Below are positions 18,224 to 26,621 of a stretch of DNA of 64,000 nt, in pieces. The translations under genes were made by a program, and so were the position numbers. Within the stretch, counting starts at the first letter, position 1, and each line of letters begins with the position of its first letter. Origin of the DNA: Blastocatellia bacterium (lineage in GTDB: Bacteria; Acidobacteriota; Blastocatellia; Chloracidobacteriales; JADJPF01); contig JADJPF010000003.1 of NCBI GenBank assembly GCA_016713405.1, positions 310,001-374,000 on the forward strand, given 5' to 3'. The notes under the pieces are model-generated. The model was not told the origin of the DNA and ran no database searches. It saw only the letters and a list, made by a program, of their open reading frames with translations.

Positions 18224-18436
18224 ATGATTGGTGGGCGAAGCAATATTTTTGACCCTTTATTTGCAGATATTGCTAAACCTATGTCAGATCTTTATTCTGG
18301 CCGGTTTCTTACCTTAAAGTATCAATTAGCTGAACAAATCTTGCGCCTAGAATTTCCTGACACAGATTTTCTTATTAGATCCGCAACTACTGGTAAATCC
18401 ACTACTACTTTAAGCCCTGTAGCAAGACCAAGTTAA
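18224..18436 (+). CDS. Unknown protein, C-terminal part (frame broken)
   Basis: The 70 residues from MIGGRSNIFDP to the stop at 18436 are the continuation of the gene starting at 17524. Adding one A to the run at 18217-18220 reads AEKVMIGGRSNIFDP without a stop. The segment is soluble and ends in a Ser/Thr-rich tail. The ATG at 18224 has no convincing ribosome binding site, which supports an internal Met and not a separate gene. Confidence 0.55.
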   Translation: MIGGRSNIFDPLFADIAKPMSDLYSGRFLTLKYQLAEQILRLEFPDTDFLIRSATTGKSTTTLSPVARPS

Positions 18437-18453
18437 AGGATGTTTTATATAAA

Positions 18454-18882
18454 TTGACCAGTAGTTTCCGACTTAACCTAGCAGAAAAATTTGAAAAACT
18501 CTCAACCTTTTGCCTCTACGCTTGTGCTTTAGCCGCACCTCATTCTATTGCAGGTTCTCAAGGTAGCTTTTTAGCTGCTGCGCTGTTTTGGCTTATAAGC
18601 TGTGCTGCAAAAAAACAATTTACTCTTAAAGCTACCCCGCTAGATTTACCCTTACTAGGCTTATTTGCTTGGGCCGCGCTTTCAGCCTGTTTTTCTTATG
18701 AAAGATTAACTAGTTTTAGTGGCTTAAAACAACTAGCTTTTTTTAGTCTTTTTTATTTTGTTGCTGTTCGTGCTTGTGATGGTCAAAGAGCTAGACGTTT
18801 AGCTTTAGTTTTAATTATGTCTTGCTCTGTAAATGTTGGCTATTCAATATACTTAAAAGCCAAAGGACAAGGGCTAAAATAG
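18454..18882 (+). CDS. O-antigen-ligase-like membrane protein, N-terminal part (frame broken)
   Basis: The 142 residues from a TTG start hold about four membrane helices in the style of O-antigen ligase / Wzy proteins. The true start may be the ATG at 18440, reachable only if the T4 run at 18443-18446 lacks one base, so the N-terminus is uncertain. The frame stops at 18880-18882. One added A in the A4 run at 18876-18879 reads GQGLKIDKIHPHS into the next segment. Together the two parts give roughly 500 residues. Confidence 0.65.
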   Translation: MTSSFRLNLAEKFEKLSTFCLYACALAAPHSIAGSQGSFLAAALFWLISCAAKKQFTLKATPLDLPLLGLFAWAALSACFSYERLTSFSGLKQLAFFSLFYFVAVRACDGQRARRLALVLIMSCSVNVGYSIYLKAKGQGLK

Positions 18883-19964
18883 ATAAAATACATCCTCATA
18901 GCTTACTTAATCGTAGAACTAACATTATTTTTGTTGAAGGTGATGTGCTGCTTAAGGCTGATGGAGTTCCTATAACTTCCTTGCAAGTCTTTTCTGATGT
19001 GATAGATAAAGGCGATCCTGACACTATGGTAAAAGTCGAGTTTCGCCATAATGAAATGCTACTTGTTGGAGATGTTTTAAGACGAAGGTTTCAAAAGTCT
19101 ACAGAGCTAAAAGGGGTTGAACGATTAGGAATAGATGTTTCTCCTGGTCGGGATTTTCGCGCACAAGGCTTTTATAACCATTATTCTACTTATGCAGAAG
19201 CCTTGCAGTTAATTACTTCATTGCTATTTGGCTTTTTGCTAGCTTGCCCTAAACGTGGATCAAACTGGGTACTTATTGGACTTGGGCTACTTGCCATTGC
19301 TTTTACAGCAACATTGATTTTTACAGCAACTAGAGGCCCTTTAGCAGGTCTAGGGCTATCTGCTTTAGCAATTACTTTGTTTTCTCAAGGTAATCGTCGG
19401 CTAATTTTAATTGCAATGCTGCTAATTGCTCTACCTGTAGGAGTTTATGCTATTGCTAAATGGCGTGGTGTAGGACTATTTGATCTAAAAGATGGTAGCA
19501 CAACTTGGAGGCTTGAAATTTGGCAAGAAGGCGTTAAGCTAGTCAAAAAACACCCTATTTTAGGAATTGGAAAAGGCAGCGAGCGTAAACATTGGCGGGA
19601 GTGGGGAATGTTTCGTAATGGAGAACTACCGCCTGGACATTTTCATTCTACTTATTTGCAATTAACTGTTTGGTGGGGTATTCCTGCCTTGCTGCTTTAT
19701 CTAGGTGTTATTGGGCAAGCTCTACGTACATTTAGCAGATTTTTATTAAGTGTTAAAGCTAGCGCGTTACATTGGCAACAGCGAGCCATTATTTTAGGGG
19801 CTTTAGGCGGTTTAGTTGGTTTTAGTGTCAGTGCTTTAGTGCATTTTAATTTTGGAGATGGTGAAGTAGTAATTGTTTTTTGGCTAATACTTGGTTTAGC
19901 AATGGCAGAAATTTTATCGATAAAAGATAAAGAATTGGCTAATACTAGTCAAACTACGCAATAG
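18822..19964 (+). CDS. O-antigen-ligase-like (Wzy_C) protein with PDZ-like insert, C-terminal part (frame broken)
   Basis: The genuine sequence begins at about 18880; the first 20 residues of this frame are an artefact of the overlap. Residues about 35-90 resemble a PDZ domain (EGDVLLKADGVPITSLQVFS, then MVKVEFRH). After it come several membrane helices and the ligase/polymerase signature region: FTATRGPLAGLG, then EIWQEGVKLVKKHPILGIGKG and PPGHFHSTYLQL. Such enzymes join undecaprenyl-linked glycans to lipid A core, glycans or proteins on the periplasmic side. No glycan synthesis genes are nearby, so the acceptor is unknown. Confidence 0.8.
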   Translation: MLCKCWLFNILKSQRTRAKIDKIHPHSLLNRRTNIIFVEGDVLLKADGVPITSLQVFSDVIDKGDPDTMVKVEFRHNEMLLVGDVLRRRFQKSTELKGVERLGIDVSPGRDFRAQGFYNHYSTYAEALQLITSLLFGFLLACPKRGSNWVLIGLGLLAIAFTATLIFTATRGPLAGLGLSALAITLFSQGNRRLILIAMLLIALPVGVYAIAKWRGVGLFDLKDGSTTWRLEIWQEGVKLVKKHPILGIGKGSERKHWREWGMFRNGELPPGHFHSTYLQLTVWWGIPALLLYLGVIGQALRTFSRFLLSVKASALHWQQRAIILGALGGLVGFSVSALVHFNFGDGEVVIVFWLILGLAMAEILSIKDKELANTSQTTQ

Positions 19965-19965
19965 G

Positions 19966-20001
19966 AATAGCCTAGCTTAAGAATTGTTAAACTAGGCTAT
20001 T
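19966..20001. repeat. 10-bp inverted repeat between convergent genes
   Basis: AATAGCCTAG (19966-19975) pairs with CTAGGCTATT (19992-20001) around a 16-base loop. It sits between the ligase-like gene and the minus-strand Uma2 gene. Neither strand has a T-run after the stem, so it is not a classical terminator. A close relative of the stem occurs at 52855-52885. Confidence 0.4.
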
Positions 20002-20010
20002 AAAAAAATC

Positions 20011-20745
20011 TTAAATATTTGGATCTATTCCCAAAGCACGAAGCTTAGCTCTAAGTTGTTCAGCACGAAGACGTTCTTGTTCAAGGTGCTGTTCAGCAAG
20101 TAAGCGTTGTTGGCGTTCTCGCTCTATTTGAGCATTGGCTTGTTGTATTTGAGCATTAGCTTGTGATTCAGCTAATAAAATGTCTTCATAGCGTTGGTTA
20201 AGCTCCAAAAAAGACAAAAACCTTTGACCATCAGCATGATAGAGCGTTAGTTCTTGGTCTGATTGTTCAAAACGGATACCTAAAAGGGGACTAGTCCAAT
20301 TTGACATAGGGACAATATCAACTAATTGTTCTCCTAGCCTTTGCCAACCTCGCAATGTATTGCGCTGAGGATAATAAAGATAATATTCTTGGACGTTATA
20401 TTTTTGATAAAAAAGTAGTTTTTCGGCCATCTCCTTTTTAGTGTTACTTGGAGAAAGAATTTCAAAAACGACTTGAGGGGCAATATTTCCTTCTTCCCAT
20501 TGTTTGTAAGAGCCTCGATGACCTTTGGGACGGCCAAACATTACCATCACATCAGGAGCAGCAGAAATTTTTGGCTCTCCCTCTACAGGATACCAAAGTA
20601 AATCTGCTGCAACAAAACAAGGTAGTATTTTATCTAAATTTTCTTGAATAACTGTAATCCAATAATATTGCAAAGTATTGTCACACATCGGTTTGCCGTC
20701 GCTTTCTGGATAAACTATTTTGTCTTTAGTTTTTTGTTTGCTCAC
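20011..20745 (-). CDS. Uma2 family (DUF820) restriction-endonuclease-fold protein
   Basis: The 244-residue protein has the PD-(D/E)XK-type core of Uma2 proteins: AAPDVMVMFG (metal Asp), a QVVFEILSPSN strand with the catalytic Glu, and a Lys on the following segment (EKLLFYQKYNVQEYYLYYP). After residue 185 it continues as a Gln/Glu/Arg-rich coiled coil and ends in LRALGIDPN, a tail common in cyanobacterial and other multicopy members. The GTG start at 20745 has an AAGGAG site. The family's cellular role is not settled; members often occur in many copies. Confidence 0.9.
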   Translation of the reverse strand: MSKQKTKDKIVYPESDGKPMCDNTLQYYWITVIQENLDKILPCFVAADLLWYPVEGEPKISAAPDVMVMFGRPKGHRGSYKQWEEGNIAPQVVFEILSPSNTKKEMAEKLLFYQKYNVQEYYLYYPQRNTLRGWQRLGEQLVDIVPMSNWTSPLLGIRFEQSDQELTLYHADGQRFLSFLELNQRYEDILLAESQANAQIQQANAQIERERQQRLLAEQHLEQERLRAEQLRAKLRALGIDPNI

Positions 20746-20821
20746 GGTTTTTAACTCCTTTACTTTTTTCTTAAAAAGATTACAGTGTTTAAATGCAAAA
20801 TTTGGCTAATTCTGGTCAAAA

Positions 20822-21343
20822 TTAACTAAGATTTTTTAGTCTAACAGCAGCATCCAAAATATAATCGGCTACTTCGCGTTTAGGCATTAGCGGAAGTTCT
20901 ACTTTATTGCTATCGCGGTCAATCATTGTTACTCGGTTGCTATCGCTATCAAAACCTGCATCTAAGGCATTAACATCGTTAGCTATAATTAAATCCAGAT
21001 TTTTTCTTTCTAGTTTATCTTGAGCATATTCAATTAAGTTTTGTGTTTCGGCTGCAAATCCAATTAAGACTTGACTAGTTTTTCTTTCTCCAAGAGCAGC
21101 TAAAATATCTTGAGTTCGCTCAAGTTCGATAGACATTTCAGACGAAGTTTTTTTGATTTTTTGATTAGATATTACTAGTGGTCGATAATCACAGACAGCA
21201 GCAGATTTAATAACTATTGTTGCATTGTCAAAATTATCTAAAACAGCCCTATACATTTCTTCGGTAGTAGAAACCTTAATTAAATTAGCTTGATCTGGAG
21301 GGGCGATTGATACAGGCCCGCTAACAAGTGTAACTTTTAGCAC
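20822..21343 (-). CDS. coaBC: CoaBC C-terminal domain: phosphopantothenoylcysteine synthetase (frame broken)
   Basis: This frame carries the CoaB half: KVTLVSGPVSIAPP at the nucleotide-binding site, KSAAVCDYRP, KTQDILAALGE-like segment and a C-terminal IANDVNALDAGFDSDSNRV. CoaB joins cysteine to phosphopantothenate using CTP in coenzyme A synthesis. The frame is separated from the CoaC half at 21321-22034 by one extra base: removing one T from the plus-strand T4 run at 21335-21338 reads ERGAKVTLVSGP continuously. The two should be treated as one bifunctional gene; Met at 21343 is not a real start. Confidence 0.9.
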   Translation of the reverse strand: MLKVTLVSGPVSIAPPDQANLIKVSTTEEMYRAVLDNFDNATIVIKSAAVCDYRPLVISNQKIKKTSSEMSIELERTQDILAALGERKTSQVLIGFAAETQNLIEYAQDKLERKNLDLIIANDVNALDAGFDSDSNRVTMIDRDSNKVELPLMPKREVADYILDAAVRLKNLS

Positions 21344-22034
21344 CTCGTTCTATTGCTGCTTGAGCAATAGCGTAACCCATTTTTCCCGATGATCGATTGG
21401 AAATAAATCTAACAGGGTCAATATATTCTCTAGTTGGCCCGGCTGTAATCAATATATGTTCATTAATCAAATCTGTTTTAACAACAGAGGTTTTAGCTTT
21501 ATTTTCTTGGATTATTTGCACGGCTTTTTGAGCTATTTCTAGCGGATCTGCCAAACGTCCTTCGCCTTTCATTCCACAAGCTAAATAGCCTGCTTCAGGA
21601 TTAATAAATTTCGCTCCTCGATCACTTAAAATTTTAATATTTTCTTGTGTTGCAGGATGTCGCCACATTTCAACATTCATTGCAGGCGCAATTAATGTTG
21701 GTGCAGGAGTTGAAAGATAAAGTGTTGTAAGAAAATCATCTGCAATTCCATGAGCTAATTTAGCAATAATATTTGCCGTTGCAGGTGCAATTACAAGTAA
21801 ATCAATAGCTTGTGCTAAAGAAATATGATAGATATCGCTGCGTTCTGTCGAAGCAAACATATCTGTTATAACAGGATGTGTGGATAATGCTTGAAAAGTA
21901 AGCGGTTGGATAAATTCTTGAGCATGTTTAGTCATTACTACTTCAATATCTACACTTAATTCTTGTAAATGGCGTAGTACTAAAACAGCCTTGTATGCAC
22001 CGATACAAGCACTTACACCTAATGCTATTTTCAT
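21321..22034 (-). CDS. coaBC: CoaBC N-terminal domain: phosphopantothenoylcysteine decarboxylase (frame broken)
   Basis: The CoaC half shows the FMN-binding opening GVSACIGAYKA, the APATANIIAKLAHGIADDF segment, APAMNVEMW and the CGMKGEGRLA loop with the active Cys. It decarboxylates phosphopantothenoylcysteine to phosphopantetheine. The frame enters the CoaB linker (GPTREYIDPVRFISNRSSGKMGYA) before stopping because of an extra base near 21335-21338. The gene lies 23 bases downstream of gmk on the minus strand, with no rpoZ between them. CoA supply is essential, so a real disruption is unlikely. Confidence 0.92.
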   Translation of the reverse strand: MKIALGVSACIGAYKAVLVLRHLQELSVDIEVVMTKHAQEFIQPLTFQALSTHPVITDMFASTERSDIYHISLAQAIDLLVIAPATANIIAKLAHGIADDFLTTLYLSTPAPTLIAPAMNVEMWRHPATQENIKILSDRGAKFINPEAGYLACGMKGEGRLADPLEIAQKAVQIIQENKAKTSVVKTDLINEHILITAGPTREYIDPVRFISNRSSGKMGYAIAQAAIERGAKSYTC

Positions 22035-22057
22035 AAAACCCCTCTTTTTAGTTTAAT

Positions 22058-22699
22058 TTATGATAAAGGAAAGCTTGTGAGGATATGTTTAAGTTTATTA
22101 CTCATACGATTGGGCCGAAGCCTTTCGGCTTGCGCTACTGAAACTAAAGCAGTTGTTGCAGAATCCAAATCATCATTGATAATTACATAATCAAATTTGT
22201 CATAACAGGCAACTTCTTTAGTTGCAGCTTTTAAGCGGTGTTCAATGACTGATTTGCTATCCAAATCACGACTATATAAACGTTCTGAGAGTGCAGAAAA
22301 TGAAGGGGGCATAATAAATATTAATACTGCTTCAGGCATTGCTAACTTTATTTGTTCCGCTCCCTGTACATCAATATCTAAAATTACATCATAGCCTTGC
22401 AAAAGTATTTCTGTAACATTTTTTTTATGTGTACCGTAATAGTTACTGTGTACTTTTGCCCATTCCAAAAATTGATTTTCGTCTTTCATTTTTTCAAATT
22501 CAGGGATACTAACAAAAAAATAGTCTCGTCCATGCTCTTCTCCTGAACGAGGTGGTCTAGTTGTATAAGAAATAGAAAAAGCTATTTCTGAAATACTTGT
22601 ACGTAGTCGTTTTACAAGGGTGGACTTACCAGCACCAGAGGGGGCAGTTATTACTAGTAAATTACCTAATCTTCTAAAATTATTAATATCATTCGACAT
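22058..22699 (-). CDS. gmk: Guanylate kinase
   Basis: The 213-residue protein has the P-loop PSGAGKST at residues 20-27, the GMP-binding SYTTRPPRSGEEHGRDYFF segment and GYDVILDIDVQGA. It phosphorylates GMP or dGMP with ATP. Length and motifs are normal for the family. The ATG overlaps the end of yicC by 11 bases, so the two are probably translationally coupled. This is the usual yicC-gmk order. Confidence 0.97.
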   Translation of the reverse strand: MSNDINNFRRLGNLLVITAPSGAGKSTLVKRLRTSISEIAFSISYTTRPPRSGEEHGRDYFFVSIPEFEKMKDENQFLEWAKVHSNYYGTHKKNVTEILLQGYDVILDIDVQGAEQIKLAMPEAVLIFIMPPSFSALSERLYSRDLDSKSVIEHRLKAATKEVACYDKFDYVIINDDLDSATTALVSVAQAERLRPNRMSNKLKHILTSFPLS

Positions 22700-23567
22700 T
22701 TTGCACTTGCTCTCTTAATTTTTCTATTTCGGTTTTTATTTCAATTGCCATTTTTGAGATATTTAACTCACCAGATTTAGCTAAAATAGTATTAGCTTCC
22801 CGGTTCATTTCTTGCAAGATAAAATCAAATTTTTTTCCTGCTTCTTCAACAGTTGTTAAAAGTTCTTTAAATTGTAAAACATGGCTTTTTAACCTGGCAA
22901 TTTCTTCTGTTATGTCACTACGTTCAGCTAAATAAGCAACTTCTTGGCTAAAGCGTCCTTGATCAAGTTGGATACTGTTGGGGAGGATTTCTTGCATCCT
23001 TTTTTGCAATCGTTCTCGGTAAAACTCAGTTAGTTGACCAGCATTGTTTTCAATCTCAGGAATAGATGCTTCTATTTTTTCTAGTCGGCTCATTAGTTCC
23101 AATTCTAATTCTTTTCCCTCAACTAAACGCATGGCAGTTAATTTTTCTAAAGCTTGGTCTACAACTGTAGTTAGATGATTATTTAGATCTTGGTCAAGAT
23201 TAGCTGATGTTGTAGTTAATTGGATAGCATTGGGGAGTTTTGCTAGTAACCCTAAATCAAAGCTAGTGTCTAAATCTAGTTGCATCTGAATTTGTTGTAG
23301 AGCCTTAAAATAACCTTTTATTAAAGGTAGATTTATTTCATAACTTGATTCTGCTGTTTGAGTTAGCGTTATAATTAAATCTACACGTCCACGCTTAAGA
23401 AAGCTTTGTACACGCTTTTTTAGAGCTATTTCCATTGTAGATAGCTCACTTGGCATTTTAATATGAATATCTAAAAATCGGTTATTAACGGTTTTAACGT
23501 CAGCAGTAATACGATATTTTTCATTTTCTAAAACTGCTTGACCAAATCCGGTCATGCTTTTAAGCAT
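22689..23567 (-). CDS. yicC: YicC-family endoribonuclease
   Basis: The 292-residue protein opens with LKSMTGFGQA and continues with the family's NNRFLDIHIKMP segment. The conserved C-terminus reads EEAGKKFDFILQEMNREANTI, followed by SKMAIEIKTEIEKLREQVQN. YicC proteins are hexameric RNA-cleaving enzymes involved in small-RNA decay in E. coli; the role here is assumed. It lies between the ABC exporter gene (5 bases upstream) and gmk. Confidence 0.95.
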   Translation of the reverse strand: MLKSMTGFGQAVLENEKYRITADVKTVNNRFLDIHIKMPSELSTMEIALKKRVQSFLKRGRVDLIITLTQTAESSYEINLPLIKGYFKALQQIQMQLDLDTSFDLGLLAKLPNAIQLTTTSANLDQDLNNHLTTVVDQALEKLTAMRLVEGKELELELMSRLEKIEASIPEIENNAGQLTEFYRERLQKRMQEILPNSIQLDQGRFSQEVAYLAERSDITEEIARLKSHVLQFKELLTTVEEAGKKFDFILQEMNREANTILAKSGELNISKMAIEIKTEIEKLREQVQNVE

Positions 23568-23572
23568 AAAGT

Positions 23573-25387
23573 TTAGTTCCTTGTTAGATTAATCTCTTCA
23601 CTAATTTCTTCTTGACTGAATTGTAATTCATAAAGCTTTTGATACAAGCCACCCATTGCTAATAATTGGTCATGTGTTCCTGTTTCTATGATTTGCCCTT
23701 TGTCTAGTACCACAATAGAAGACGCTTGACGAATGGTTGAAAGCCTATGAGCAATAACAATGGTTGTGCGATCCTGCATTAAATTGTTTAACGCTTTTTG
23801 AACTTGTTGTTCGGACTCTGTATCAAGTGCTGATGTCGCCTCATCAAGTATCAAAATAGGGGCATTTTTTAGCAATGCTCTTGCAATTGCAACGCGCTGA
23901 CGTTGTCCACCTGAGAGTTCAGACCCGTTTTCCCCTACAACTACATCATAGCCGCCACGCTCAATAATAAAATCATGTGCAAAGGCCGCTTTTGCTGCCA
24001 TTTCTACTTCTTCTCGGCTAATATCACCTCGACCATAAGCAATGTTGTTATGAATAGTGTCATTAAATAACACAACTTGTTGACTGACTAAAGCCATTTG
24101 TGAGCGCAAACTTGAAAGTTTTATATCTCGAATATCTACACCATCTAAAAGAATTTTTCCTGCTGTTACATCAGAAAATCTCATTAATAAGTTGCTTAAA
24201 GTTGACTTTCCAGAACCAGTTTTTCCAACTAATGCAACCATTTGTCCCTTATTAATTGTTAAATTAATGCTACTTAATGCTGCTTGATCACTATTAGGAT
24301 AGAAAAATGACACGTCTGATAAAGTAATATTTTCTAAAAATGATATTAAAGTTTTGGCATTAGGCTTGTCTTCTAGCTCTGTATGCTCGTCTAAAATAGC
24401 AAAAACTCGTGTTGAAGCAGCAAAAATCTGTTGGTAAGTGTTATGTGTTTGGCTAAGTTTACGCATTGGATCATAAAGCTTAGCAAGTGCTACTAGCAAA
24501 GCCGTAAATGCTCCAATAGAAAGACTTCCTCTTACAATTAAACTTTGAGCAAATAAAATCAAGACTCCCAAAAGTAAAAAACCAACTAGCTCTAAAATAG
24601 GCGAAGAAAGATAAAGAGCCGTAGCTGTTTTCATGTTGGTATTACGCAGTTTATCTAGTGAGTCAAAAAATCTTTTTGACTCAAAGTTTTCCATTCCAAA
24701 GGCTTTTACAACCCGGTTGCTAGAAATAGTTTCTTGAGCAATTCCTAAAACTTCTTGAATACCTTCCTGGGTTTTATGGCTAGTCCGGCGCAAACGTTTA
24801 CCAAAACGAACTGTAATAGCAAAGACTACTGGAACTATAACTAATGAAAACACAGATAATTGCCAGCTAACAGAAAAAGCATAAGCTAACAATACAATTA
24901 AAGTAAAAGATTCTCTTAAAGTATCATAAAGCAGGACTGTTACAGCATGCTGGACTCGTTCAACATCGCTAATTATATGAGCAGTAAGGTCTGTTGAACG
25001 ATGTTTGCTAAAAAATAGGTCTGATTGCTTTAGGATATGCTCATATAATTCTTGGCGTAATTTAACGATAATCTTTTGCCCTACGTGAGTTAGTAAGTAA
25101 CCAGAAAAAAATAATGCTATTCCTTTAAGTATAGTAAACAAAAGTAATAAGAGAGCTATAACACCAGCTTGATTTAGTTTTGGAAGATATTCAACTAGGT
25201 AAGATACACCAGCGAATTTACTAATAGCATTTGTTGTATTTTGATTTGCTAGACCATCAAAAATAGGAGCTACTAAAGAAATTCGAGCAGCTTCAAATAG
25301 CCCAACAAATATAGTTAGTAAAATCCCAGTAATTAAAGCTAGTGTGTAGGGTCTAGCATAGCGGAGTAGTCTTAGTAAATCATTCAT
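23573..25387 (-). CDS. MsbA-like ABC exporter (fused membrane and ATPase domains)
   Basis: The 604-residue half-transporter has six membrane helices in residues about 15-300 and an ATPase domain from about 350. The domain shows Walker A GKTGSGKST, Q-loop SLVSQ-like MALVSQQVVLF, signature LSGGQRQRVAIARALL and Walker B ILILDEATSALD followed by the H-loop IAHRLST. It works as a dimer. MsbA-type exporters flip lipid A or other lipids across the inner membrane; the substrate cannot be read from sequence. It heads the minus-strand cluster with yicC, gmk and coaBC, and a divergent promoter region lies upstream. Confidence 0.93.
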   Translation of the reverse strand: MNDLLRLLRYARPYTLALITGILLTIFVGLFEAARISLVAPIFDGLANQNTTNAISKFAGVSYLVEYLPKLNQAGVIALLLLLFTILKGIALFFSGYLLTHVGQKIIVKLRQELYEHILKQSDLFFSKHRSTDLTAHIISDVERVQHAVTVLLYDTLRESFTLIVLLAYAFSVSWQLSVFSLVIVPVVFAITVRFGKRLRRTSHKTQEGIQEVLGIAQETISSNRVVKAFGMENFESKRFFDSLDKLRNTNMKTATALYLSSPILELVGFLLLGVLILFAQSLIVRGSLSIGAFTALLVALAKLYDPMRKLSQTHNTYQQIFAASTRVFAILDEHTELEDKPNAKTLISFLENITLSDVSFFYPNSDQAALSSINLTINKGQMVALVGKTGSGKSTLSNLLMRFSDVTAGKILLDGVDIRDIKLSSLRSQMALVSQQVVLFNDTIHNNIAYGRGDISREEVEMAAKAAFAHDFIIERGGYDVVVGENGSELSGGQRQRVAIARALLKNAPILILDEATSALDTESEQQVQKALNNLMQDRTTIVIAHRLSTIRQASSIVVLDKGQIIETGTHDQLLAMGGLYQKLYELQFSQEEISEEINLTRN

Positions 25388-25571
25388 TTTTTAGTAGTTA
25401 AAACCTTTTATTTAATTTATGCAAAAGTTACCTGCTATGCTAAAGCTTTGATTCTAAAAGAATAATTAGTTAAAAAATTTTTATTAGAAATACTTTACAA
25501 AAAGTTAACAACAAAGAATTAAATTTTCTGACAAAATCATATTTAAGCAAAGCTCTAAACGTCAAGGTTGC

Positions 25572-25600
25572 TTGACACTTCCTAGTGTATGAAATATTGT
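25572..25600 (+). promoter_or_regulatory. Sigma-70-type promoter for the DUF4912-GH57 pair
   Basis: TTGACA (25572-25577) matches consensus fully. After 17 bases comes TATTGT (25595-25600, four of six). The predicted start near 25607 leaves a leader of about 65 nt. The rest of the 284-base divergent spacer (25388-25671) shows no gene. Confidence 0.55.
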
Positions 25601-25671
25601 CAAATGGCTTGCTAAAATCTAAGAAATTTATCTAAGCAAAGCTAAATAAAGCTCCAAGAAAGGCAACAAAT

Positions 25672-26589
25672 ATGGTTATGTCTCAATCCTCTTTTTTTCC
25701 ATCTCATCAATTAGAAATCGTAAGCGAAACCCCTATTGCTGAATTGATAGAGGAGAGAATTACTAAACCATCACAGGAAATTTTTATTGATAAAGGGTTG
25801 GAAATACCTGATAGCTATGATGTTGATACTATTCGAGCAATGCTACAAGACCCTTTTCATATTTGGGTTTATTGGAATGTTCGCCCACAAGTCTTTGATA
25901 AGCTAAAAGCTGTTTTTCCTCAGCATATTGCAGAAAGCTTTTCACCAGTCTTAAAAGTAACTGAACTTACCTTTAATGATGTTAAATTTATCAATATTTT
26001 AGAATCTGGGGATTATTGGCTAAGTGTTTTGCCTGATAAACATTATCATATTGAAGTAGGAATGCTTTCATCTGAACGCGGTTATATTCGTTTATTAGAA
26101 GCAGATGAAATCACGACTCCTAGAGGAACTATTTCCAAAAATATTGATCCAGAGCCAGAATACAAAATTGTTGGACAAGATTTTGCAGATAATTTAAGAG
26201 CATCAGGATTTGCTGCTTTTGCTGGTATGCTAGGGCCGGAAAGAGTAATGAACGCGCTACCAGAAAATGTTTCTAGTATTTTATCTACCGTATCATCAGG
26301 CGAAAGTTTACAAGATGATCAAATAGACAACCTACCTCCAAGAATACGTGCTTTGCTTAAAGAACTACAAGAAAGAGGCGAAGGAGGCGATTTAACTCTT
26401 CTAGCTTTTCTTTATTTAATCCCAGAATATTTACGCGAAGCTGTAGCAGAGGTGGAAGGTTTATTTGCTGACGCGCTACATCCTCATCATGTTGCACCAC
26501 GTTATATGGTTGGCTCTTCTGAGCATCGCCCTTATCCATCGCGTAATCCTTGGTTGCCTAGTATGACTAATAAAACTATTAGCTTTTAG
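25672..26589 (+). CDS. DUF4912 domain-containing protein
   Basis: The 305-residue protein carries the DUF4912 core at about residues 50-150. DTIRAMLQDPFHIWVYWNVR matches the family's short pattern of a Pro/Phe followed by an aromatic WxYW strand, and ILESGDYWLSVLPDKHYHIEVG follows. The C-terminal half is acidic and ends with HPHHVAPRYMVGSSEHRP. Members are often next to GH57 glucan enzymes, as here (18 bases upstream of the next gene's upstream GTG). The domain looks like a carbohydrate- or Ig-type beta fold; function is inferred from context. Confidence 0.85.
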   Translation: MVMSQSSFFPSHQLEIVSETPIAELIEERITKPSQEIFIDKGLEIPDSYDVDTIRAMLQDPFHIWVYWNVRPQVFDKLKAVFPQHIAESFSPVLKVTELTFNDVKFINILESGDYWLSVLPDKHYHIEVGMLSSERGYIRLLEADEITTPRGTISKNIDPEPEYKIVGQDFADNLRASGFAAFAGMLGPERVMNALPENVSSILSTVSSGESLQDDQIDNLPPRIRALLKELQERGEGGDLTLLAFLYLIPEYLREAVAEVEGLFADALHPHHVAPRYMVGSSEHRPYPSRNPWLPSMTNKTISF

Positions 26590-26621
26590 AAAAAAGCAAT
26601 TATGCTGTGTTAAGGAATAAT

